Shown: positions 53,801 through 64,000 of the stretch, in pieces | Numbering within the stretch: the stretch's first letter is position 1 | How the letters are laid out: each line of letters begins with the position of its first letter | Assembly (NCBI GenBank): GCA_030998015.1 | Contig: JARWMV010000037.1 | Location: 84,021-148,020 of the forward strand | Length of the DNA: 64,000 nt | Source: Ceratorhiza oryzae-sativae | Lineage: Eukaryota; Basidiomycota; Agaricomycetes; Cantharellales; Ceratobasidiaceae | Direction: 5' to 3' | Notes under the pieces: generated by a model | The model's input: only the letters and a program-made list of their open reading frames with translations | What the model was told of the DNA's origin: nothing | The model's database searches: none | Made by a program: the position numbers and the translations under genes

Positions 53801-56800
53801 TCCTAGGCAACCTCGGGAGAAAGGCGACTTTTCAGAGCTTCTCAGATGTATACTGTCATACAGACACGAGCTGAGCTTCGGATACACACAGATCCGACAA
53901 CTCCATTCGGTTTGGAAACTTTTCTATTGGTATGTTCAAGAAAAGGACTGGACGAAGTTCTCATGGCTCGTCGCGTCTCTCTCGTTTGACACCTACGCCA
54001 TCGAATCAACATAGCTCTCTACTCCAAAATTTCCAGTTTCCTTACCCGGTTCATGTTCAGCCTCTTCGGCAGCCGCTTTGAGCCTGTGGTGGCGAAATTT
54101 GATTGCTTCTGGCCATGTGGCACCCCAAAGCGTGCTGAACTCATGTGAATCATGCCAAAATGACAATGGGCATGCAGCATACCTTCGGTTTCAGCCTTGA
54201 TATCTTGAAGGTCCCCAAAGCCCTTGCTGAAAACAGCCTCTGATGTCACATCCCGCTCTGGCTCGGTGGAATGAGTCTCGACGTGAGAGGAACGAACGGA
54301 AGAGTATACCGCTCATAGTTTCCGCGCTTCTTGGTTGGCAAGCTACGAATGAGATCATAGTCAACACCCTGATTGCGGGAAAGGTCTCCAGAAGCGCGCA
54401 CCGTTTTCAGCCTTGACAGGTAGCTGGGTTGTGTTTGGGGGCTCTGCTTCCACTGACAAATGGTCAGCGAGCACTTTCACGCGTGCGGGCTCGTGGTCAC
54501 CATACCAGAGTGTAGATTTGGCTTGACATCTAGAGGGAGAGAAGCGTTGTGTTGATTTTCTCGCCGGGGCTTTGCTCAAGCAAACACATACCAATTTCCT
54601 CACGAGTAGGATCGTAGTTTGGCACCATATTGTCGAGAACAGACTCTGTTTTTACCGAGGATTTCAGCGTTTCACTACCCTCGCTCTTGACACGCAGCTT
54701 GGCATCTAGATGCGGATTAGTTCAAGCTGCTTAGATATATCCATATATCCCTACCATCTGCCTCGCGTGTCGGATCGTGGTTTGGAACAATGTCTCGGGG
54801 GATAGACGCTGCTTCGATCAAAGAGTTTGTTTTCTTGTCCTCGTATTTAACGGAAGGTTTTATATCTGAGTTACAATAGTACGCGTTGGGTGACGGTGGA
54901 CTAGGGTGGATATATGCGCACCTTCCTCCGTCGTTGGGTCATAGTTTGGCACCATATCTCCAAGCTCCCCTTTTATGGATCTTGGCTTGATATCTGGCTC
55001 ACTTGCGCTCAGAGGGACACAAGCTAAACCCTAGTCCTCATACCTTGACCAAATTCAGACTTTACGTTTGAGCTGATACTTGGCTTGACGTCTGGTTTGA
55101 TGTCCGGTTTGACATCTGGGTTGATGTCGAGTTTCGTGTCGTCCAAATCGTTATGTATGTTTGGCTTGACATCTACCTCTATATGCACTGTTATCACCCA
55201 ATAAATATGGAAGTGATTCGATACGCACGAGGAATCACGAGCTGTGGAGGCAGTGGAAGATACTTGATAGCGCTAAATTTCGAAGGTTCGGTTGACAAGT
55301 ACTTCTTGGGTTGGGGAAAGGGGTCTTTGAAACGAGACTGAGACCGCGGGCCGTCTGGTACGATTCTTGGTACCGAAAAGTATACCATTCCTACATGCGA
55401 TTAAGCACCGCTGCTCGTCGTTTTCGTTTGGGTTTACCTACCTCCCATTTTCTCTACGGCATCGTGAGACCTGACCTTGGCGCGCATAACAATGGACTCA
55501 GAGTCGGCATCCTTTGGAAGCACAGTGTAAAGCATATCTGCCCATCTGTAAGCGCCTAATTTGGATTCGATAACATCCTGAGGCACCTCTTCCCGAACTT
55601 CGACGAGAACATGCTCTTCCTGGTGCACTTCAAAACCCTGGTTGCCCTTCGAACGAAGAATAAGCACTCACTGACTTGCGAGAAAACAGCTTTCGAATGG
55701 GCAGCCCCGCATAATGCAACCACGTTCCAATCCGCATCGCTGCGGCCATGTCTTCCGGATCCGAATCCTTCGCCATGGCAGCGCCATTCCGGCCAACCGG
55801 GAAAAACACAGCCAAATACGTAAAATCATCAGGCCCGGGCTCATCTACCGCGACCTGCTGCTTTTTGGCCTTGCTTCTTCCCATTCGTTTTCGGATTGGG
55901 GGATTGGGGCGGTGGTGGTGTGTTGTTGTGAGCTGTGAAGCGTGGCCACGTGCCGTATTTCACACGTGATCATAGCCACTTTATTTGGTACTTTGCCAAT
56001 CCCGCCCGCATGCTTCGTTTGGTTTGCCATTGCCATTAGACGTATAAAAAATGTCTGTGAGTAACAAGGCGAAAAGCTAGACTCTAGAACTTGACGACCA
56101 TCATAGGCAAAGTACTGCCCGCTCGGTGGTTCTTGGAATATTACAACGGACAGGCACAACGTGTTCTGGTAGTGAGACCTTTCTATCTTACGATGGATTC
56201 GGAAATACTGATCACTCTTTCTTTTGTTCAAGTTGCATGTGCACAACGAGCACACGCGGTCCGCACGGGACATGACAATTCATTCGGCGTTTTCGCTGCT
56301 CGACGCAAATCAAGCAGTGCCAGGAACCAAGGTCCCGACGCCACCGAATCCGGTTCTCCCCAACCATCCGAATCTAGCGCTCCCAAACCATCCGAGTCGA
56401 CACCGACCAAGTCCAAACCTCGGCGACCACACCATCCCCAAGTCCGACTCATCGGACGTCGTTCCGGAGTCGCGAACATCACGCCCGACCCTTCTCGCCT
56501 CCGAGTGCACACGATCTTCCCCGCCAACGCGTTTTCCCGACCGCACTACCTGACAACCGAACAAGCGCGCATTATCCCAACGCACGCGTTTACGAAATCC
56601 GAGCCGGATGCGTACATTCGCATGCGATGTGTCGAGTTGTATGGTGCGCCTGGGCGAACGGATTGGGTTGCCCAGTTGAATGTGAAGATTGCGTCTGGGG
56701 TCGTGCATGAGCGGGTGAACGATTGTCTTAGTCGGCTCGAGTGGACAAAGCCTCATACGAGGGCGTTAAAGGACGTGGCATGGTTGGAGCATATGGTTGC

Positions 56801-59800
56801 CATGCAAAATCCCAGGCTGGAAGGCGAATTGGACGAGCATGAGCAGTCGAGTGTCAAGGTGAGTCGATGTCTTGCTGTCTCGGTTACATACCCTTATCTG
56901 ATCGAATTGCATTAGGCCGATGCCCCACCCTGGCCAGCCGAGCCTGGTTCGAGCCCACATTTGGGTCTCAGCTGGAGCACATCTAGCGAACGCGCCGAAC
57001 CTCGACCTTTGGCTTATCGGCCGCCAGCCTACCTGCTCGGCAACCACAACTTTCCTCGTCCAAAACGGATCCTTCGGCTTCGCCCTTACGATAAATCGCT
57101 CTTGCTCGTCTTTGCGTCTCCCAACGCGCGCAAATCGATTCTGGCTGCGTATGCTGGTTGGATTCGATCCGAGCTAACTACGGCGTACGAATATGGGGAG
57201 AAGGGCAACGAGGAACTCGATGGGGCGCCATGGCGAGGTGCTTGGCCGCCCATAGGTCCAGACGAGCTCGGTGACTTGCCAAAAGGAGGCGACGAGTATC
57301 GCCAAGCCTACGCTGCAATCGCGTGGGCAGACGAATCAGGATGGAGACCAGCGTTCAGGATACGACCGTTTGGAGGGATCAGAAAATGGGGAGACGACTG
57401 GCACCCGAAGGGAAAGTGGAGTGCAGCCAAACCAGCAGAGAGCGAGGAAGTCAATGATGGGACCTGGTGAGTTGACCGCTTTGTCCGATATATTTCATCT
57501 TCCCTTGCACTGCGAGATGAGTCCCGCCGGGGCCATATGATTCTATCAGGCGTGCTTTGCGCGCTTGGATGGATGATGATTAGCTGCCGGCTTTTCATCT
57601 GTTCTCCTCGAGAACTTGTAACTCTGACTAGTAGCTCTTCTCTTGTTCCCCGTCTCCAGCTGACATCTATCCCTATCTAACGACTTGATCCCAATCCAGA
57701 ACATGGCAAATCCCACGGACATTTGCCTCGGTCGCCTTCCTCGTGGGTTGATTGAACCGAAGCTTCTCCACCGGAAACTAACCGTGGTCGTTTCAGCGAC
57801 GCAGATTTGACCCCGGGAGAATTAACGCATGTCTGATCTTGAATGAACATTGATTAAATTCTGAACTTCGTCAGGCTGAGCACGGATATTTTTCATCGTC
57901 TGTTTCTCTCCCTTGGAGCGGGTGGCGGCCGAGACGTCGGGTGGATATGTTTGTGCGCATGGAATGTGTCACCGGCCGATGGAGCGCGGCGCGGCGGTTG
58001 CGGCGACGGGCCGGGATTATTGCGACATTTGATGGGTGAATATTGACGCGGCACCTGCCCAGCAAAAATGCGACCACATGGCCATCAGGAAGCAACGGCC
58101 GATTTGACGAGGAAGGCGGGGATGCCCGAACTCGGGCGACATTTGAGCGCCCAGGGACAGATCGTTTACATACGCGATGTTTGGGTTATTCCAAAAAAAG
58201 GCACGGGAGGCGCTCGTTGTTTGCCAAGTGAGACGCCACCGGAAGTAGGGCCCTGATCGACGTCGATAGGCAACGGGCAGCAACTCTCCGCGTTTTTGCT
58301 GGGTGGCTTCCACGATGGGAAGTTGAACAGTGAGAGAGTCGTATGAAGATCAATACCAGACGTTTCGTCGTCGGGGTGATGAAAGGTGATTATCAGGCGT
58401 AGCTAGAACGCTGAGGTGAGCATGCGGTTCTGTTAGCGCTTTGGGCTCGGATAGTTCAGTGGCGCGCCTCGGTGTGGTCACAGGCACAAGCTCGACGATT
58501 CACGTGTGGCTTCCGTACCTATTAGGGATATTGTGGTCCGCAGCCGGAACCATAAATCTCGCAAGTGCACTGGCGCCGGAAATAAAAGCGCATTTTCTGT
58601 TCATCATGCTGTGCACATGGCCAAGCGATTGACTCCCCAGACTCGTGCGACCGCCACCCAACCGCGTCTACGCATTGTCCGATTGGGGGTTTACCTAACG
58701 AGACCGGCGCCGGAGCGTGGCGAATTGGCATTCGGCTCGTTTCGGACGCTAGGCTCTATAGAGACCTAATCGGGCGAGAATTGGCTCTGGCTATGCCGAC
58801 GACCGGACTTGGAAGACAATGGTGGGTGATTGGGGTGTATGCTGGGTGCTATTGATAGCAGGCAGGCGTCGGGCAGCAGCAGCCTTCAGCCTGTGGCCCC
58901 CGCGCTCCCCAGACTGCGCGCGCGCCGTTGGAGGCTGCAACGAGCTGAGCCTGGATATTTATTTATGGAGTATCGAGAGAGAGTGTGATCGTGATCAGGG
59001 ACCGGATCCGGTGTGCTGGGTCCGTGTATCCGGCTTCTGTCCACGACCGCCGGGGGATGGCTCGAACTTGGCTGGTGGAAGCTCCTCGTGCTTGCGCTAT
59101 ATATCCGTGCCCCACTGAAGGATGCTGCATCTCCCCGTTTCCCCCTCGCTCGCCGCCGTACCTCAAAAATAATATATCCAGACGGGCGCAACCCGCTCGG
59201 TCAGTCGCCCTGCCTATCCCTCGGCTGTTCCACTCACGACTGGACAAATAGGTTGCGTTCTCTGATCGAAATTCTCCCGCTGGTCGTTTCAACTCGGGCA
59301 CAGATTCCTCGCGTACGCGGCCGGGCAGCATTTAACCTAGGCTTCCTTCCTTCCCGCTCCTTCTCCCCCCTCGTCTGTCTCTCCCTCGGGCAGCATGACG
59401 CACACATCACCTGCCACAAGCGCACTATGGGCAATCCTGTCTACCATCGTGAGTCGCGTGCCTAGGTCGCCCGTTCGCCGATGCTGAGAAGCCACACAGC
59501 TGTTCTGCTACCTCGTCACCCATCTCTGGAAGTTTGACCGCTTTGCCTGCGTCAAGTGCGTACCCTCCCTCGACTGTTCTTTCATGATGCTCATTGATCG
59601 ACTAGATGGAATCGAGGAAACTCGGGTGCATTCAAGCGCGTCATGACAGTGAGTACCCACGTATCCCTTGGCACCACCCTAGAAGCTCACTCTTGGCAGT
59701 ACTCGTATTTATGCAGCGTACCATTATTAATGGTATATAGTATAACAATGGTTCGCTCTTGTCGTCCTATCCTCGCTCCCCATCTCATCCGTGACAACAG

Positions 59801-62800
59801 ACAGTGATAAAATACCACGAAGGCTACATTGTCCTCCCCGGCATCGGCATCATTCCCAAACCATACCAACTCTGGACCCACCCGCAACGCACATGGCTCA
59901 CCGCGATCTACATCATGTTCTCCGTGGCCTGGGCACTTGAAATCGTCTCCCATCTCGAAGAGCTGTGCTTTTGGCTCTTTCTCATCAACGTCGGCGCAGC
60001 CCAGACGAGCTGGTTCAGGAGCATCCATTTCAAGTGCTGGGTCGTCGGCAGTTTGACCGCCGTCATTGGACTGCCGGTCTTGGCTGTGTTCACGCGGGAC
60101 AATCCGCTCAAGGTGAGTCGCTCTCAACGGTCGCCAAGGGAAATGGATTTTAAAATTCCTGGCAGTGCGAGGCGTGGACGATTTTCGTCGGTTCCATCGG
60201 TTCCCTCGGTATCACACTTTGGTTCCTTCGTGTCCTCTGGCTCTTCCCTGCGTTTTTGCGCCGAGTCAAGAACGAGGGCGCCGAACCCGAGGTCGTAGTC
60301 CGCCTGAGCACGTTCCATGAGCTCAATGTACGCCCGCTCATTATCCCTCTTCGTACGCCCACTGACGTCAAGGCGTAGATCATCCGAGTCGTGTTCAGGT
60401 TCATGTTTGTCTTGCCACTGATGACCCTCGCCGCCGACGGAATCAAGCCCGCCCACAACCACATCAACGAGAGCCCATTTTGGACCGATTTGTTGGCCAT
60501 GCTTGGTGCTATTGGGTGCATCGTCAGCTCAATTATCACGCTCCTCGTGAGTAATAAAATTTCTCGTCAAATCCCGGTATCCCCGTCTTCGCGCTCCACA
60601 CCCTATCTCCTCCTCTTTTTACAACATTCGGCTAATCCCCCCGCTCGTAACAGATCTTCTTCCCCCGCTCGATCGCCAAAGAAGCCGGCTACAAACCACG
60701 CCAAAAGACCGTGTCCCAAAACTCGCGCGGCGTGCACATCGGCTCCCGAAACAACCAAAACCAAGCGCAGCAGCTCGCCTCGAGCCCACAGGACGTCAAG
60801 GATCCGGCCATGTTTGATGCCGCACCCGAGCCGGCGTATGTTCCTCCCCTCAAGCGGGACTATGAGGACCGGCAAGTGCGGATTGGGCTAGCGCCGATCG
60901 ACCGTGCGGCCGCAACGGGCGGAGGCGCATGGGAGATGGTCGATTATTCCCAGTACCAGCAGCACGGGGTGATTCTCCCCACTGTTGCGCCCCGGGTGGG
61001 AGGTGTCATGAGGAGGCAGACGGCCTTGCATCCGATGGTGTTGAACTACACAAGTCCGATTGGTGAGTCGCGCTTATATATCTGCCTTGCATTTCGATTC
61101 TAATAGCGATTCCTTGAACAGATTTGATAGAAGGTTGGGACGAGAGTGACGCGTTCAGGTCAGCGCGTCCTTGATTTCCCCAACTCGGATTTTTTCCCCC
61201 CTGCCACCTCTTTTTTTCGCGTATTTTAGCACCCGCACCCCCCGTGTATTACCATTCCTTTCATTTTGCGGGTTTCGTAACCCTTTCGTTTCTCTTGCTT
61301 TCTTTTTTTGGCCTCGGAGCTCTGTTGTCTTGTTGTTGTGTCAGTACTTGCTCTTAAACGTGATGACTCCTCTACAAAGTGGAAATGACATGGAACGTTT
61401 TCTGGAAAACTGCTGATGTGGCGTGAGAGATGGTTATCGATCGGATAGAGTGTTTCAGGTGTCTTGATGCAGCACCCATGGTGGGTCGCATGACCACGAT
61501 TCAGTGTGGCTCGTGGCTATGACCTCGGCACCCCGCGGGTGGACAAATAGAGACTCGCACGTTTATTCAATGGAACTTGGGCAATGCGGCTAGAATGGAC
61601 GACACTCGATATCTCGGTTCCTGGAAATGCCAAGCGACATGATTGTGAGTTCTTGGTTGGTGCAAGTATGGAGTTGGAGTTGGATAGGGGCTGCACGCGC
61701 CAGTGAGTACCCCTCGGGGGAGGAGGGCAAAGCTACAACCTAAATCATACGAGGTTGGCTCATTGGCTAGCATACGAAATGGTCTGATCGCGGCTGTTGG
61801 CGCTTGACCGACGGTCGGTATGTATCGTGTTGTCTCTCGCGGATCATGAGCTCCACGATGATCGATTCCGTTTTGAATACGAAAGTTCCCAAAGACGACT
61901 GATGGTTATATCCCATCGGGCTTGTGAACCAATCCTCACACAAGCCTAAGTAGAGGCTGCGATTTGGTGTCTGAACTATTGTGTGCAGTTGTGTGGGCGC
62001 CCAACACGTGCGAAATGATGGTACAATGAAGGGATGGAATGATCATGACTGCTCCTGTATACACCTCCGACCCGATCAAACGAAAAGAAGAGACAAAAAC
62101 GTGGAGGGCGCAAAAAGGTATTTCGCTGAATACCTCACAACCGGATGCGCTATCAGTGGTTTGAATACAGATATGAGTTCCGGTTGTAGAGGCGTGTAAT
62201 TCTTTTTCTATAAAGTTATATTAAGACGAGCTTCGGTCCAACCCTATGTCAGATGGGGTGTTCCCCTGAGGATGCGACAACAGATGCATCTATCAAAACG
62301 TAGCGGAGCGAGGAGATAAAGTCCTATAATTTGTACCCATGTATCTTTTCTTTACGCCAATAGCCAGCATACAGGAGGATTCATACAGCTCCTGGATTTG
62401 TCAAAGTTGCCCCATATCTGAACCGAGCCTGGCTCCATAAGCTAGTTATCAGTAGGGTTGGAGCGCCGCTATATGCCATGGCACAATGTCTCCGCTCGGA
62501 TAATCCTTGATGGACGCATTTGTTGTCGCATACTCAGGGGTATACCTTTTGGCATAGACTTAGACCGAGGCTCATCCATTGCCACTATATGTAAATAGAA
62601 TTACACACCTCTGCAGCAAGAACCCAAATATGTATTTGAACTTCTGATATCGGATCCGGTTGTCAAGCATTTGACGAAATACGCTTGCGTCTTCTACAGA
62701 TATTCTTTTGTTCATGTCAGTCCATGAAAACAGCGTTAACATGATAGACAAACAAAACGCTTTTGGTCGAACAAGTGTCCGAGCTACGACCCGTTTGACT

Positions 62801-64000
62801 TGGTGTGCCTGTGCATTTTGACTTTGCTCGGTGCATGGCATTTTCTTGCAAATCCAACAAGACCATGGGGTTTCGCTCCGCTCAATCTGTCGTGGGACGA
62901 GCGATTCGTCAACAATGCTAACAGCACCCGAAAATGCAAGTGGCTGAATTTCCAGTTTGGTTGCCGGCCAGAACTGCACACTTGGCGTGGACAAATGCTG
63001 GTGCAAAATTTGGCGTAAAGTGAGAATAATGTGCCAGCAGTAATTCCATAGAGGTTGATCCTTTTGAAATCCGGGCCGTGGGGCCAATTCCATTCATAGT
63101 GTCGGTCTTGGAATAAACCAAAGTTGATAACGAGCAGGCGATTCCAGCTTCCACCCAGTGGAGAGGGAAAAAAATTTGTCGGTCTTGATCCAAGGCAAAA
63201 CAAAGTTGAAATATTGTCGGTTTCCACAATGCATGGATGAGTAGGCAGTCCAGTCATTGCTAAACACGGGTCGTCACAGGAACCACCGCCGCAACACTCT
63301 GTTACTTTCCTCATACATTACGGTATCTTATCAAATGGAGACCGCATACAGCCGTTCCGGTATGGTCCTCACAGGTTCTTCCACGTTCGCGAGTAGTTTG
63401 ACTGACCCGGAGTGTCCGAATGCTCATGCTTATCATGCGTACAATGATTAAATACCTGGAAGCGGGGAAGACCGAGCAGCTATCGAATATGTTTGCTGAC
63501 ATGGCACTATCATTACGCAAGGTTATTAGACGACACGAGGGGGTGGATGGAAACGAGAAGGCTGACGAGGCGGCGAGAGGGCGGGTCAAGGCGGCAGGAG
63601 CCCGGCCAGAGCGCTCCCAGAACGCCTGAAGGGCCGGATACCAACCAACCAACCCCACGGCGGCCAAGCGAGTGTTCAGGAAACAGCTACTACGACGACG
63701 GAAGGAGGAGGTCGAGGACACAACGCGTAAAGAGAGACTTCAGAATCTGGACCCAACGTACCCATCTCTCAAATTCTTCGAGGCCGCCAAGACCCTCTGC
63801 GGACGATACTTCGCAGTACTGGTACAACTTCGTCTAGAGCATTTCCCAGTAGCGGCATACCTCAGCAGATTCGAAATAATCGATTCCCTGACGTGCCCGG
63901 ACTGCGGCCTACAAGACCAGACGGTCTTCCATGTGCTGATGACCTGCCCGACTCACAAGGCTGAGCGCGCACGAAGGACACGAGAGTTGGGAGACGCCTC

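Overview
The window is nuclear DNA of a filamentous fungus. Short GT-AG introns (about 45-70 nt) interrupt nearly every gene, several genes encode fungal families (GH36 Sip1-like, cutinase, TIM50, RPA49), and the repeats are chromodomain Ty3/gypsy and Tad-like LINE retrotransposons. Gene style and element families fit an Agaricomycete basidiomycete, possibly a Rhizoctonia/Ceratobasidium relative; that placement is an inference.

Layout. 0-2.1 kb: a remnant of a membrane-protein gene, then two short LINE 3' ends stacked on one target site. 2.2-6.0 kb: a multi-exon membrane-protein gene. 6.4-8.9 kb: three tandem minus-strand copies of a small Tyr/Gly/Ser-rich protein. 9.2-17.2 kb: a multi-pass membrane protein (-), a phytanoyl-CoA dioxygenase-like enzyme (+), a GH36 raffinose-synthase/Sip1-like hydrolase (+) and RNA polymerase I subunit RPA49 (-). 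18.5-21.2 kb and 43.4-46.3 kb: the two copies of a direct segmental duplication, each with an FAD-linked (BBE-like) oxidoreductase gene. Between them lies a 22-kb transposon block: nested LINEs, solo LTRs of two families, two truncated chromoviruses, one complete 6.94-kb chromovirus (34,956-41,896, minus) with 5-bp target duplications, and two copies of a MITE-like element. 46.3-61.2 kb: TIM50, a tandem pair of NTF2-like genes (first copy broken), a cutinase-family gene, a minus-strand gene with repeated exons rich in SUMO-consensus motifs, a conserved gene of unknown function, and a multi-pass membrane protein. The right edge enters another LINE.

Most informative signals. (1) The two LTRs of the complete chromovirus differ only at CpG-derived dinucleotides, and the older repeats around it are almost CpG-free: a CpG-directed decay process. 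(2) The chromovirus has a 15-nt primer-binding site complementary to the predicted 5' end of its own RNA, as in self-priming Tf1/sushi elements. (3) Four LINE 3' ends all abut a TCACGTGA-like E-box; the same octamer sits just upstream of the RPA49 and TIM50 start codons, and the TIM50-side duplicate preserves the empty target site.

Exon boundaries were inferred by eye from reading frames and GT/AG signals. CDS coordinates give start codon to stop codon across introns.
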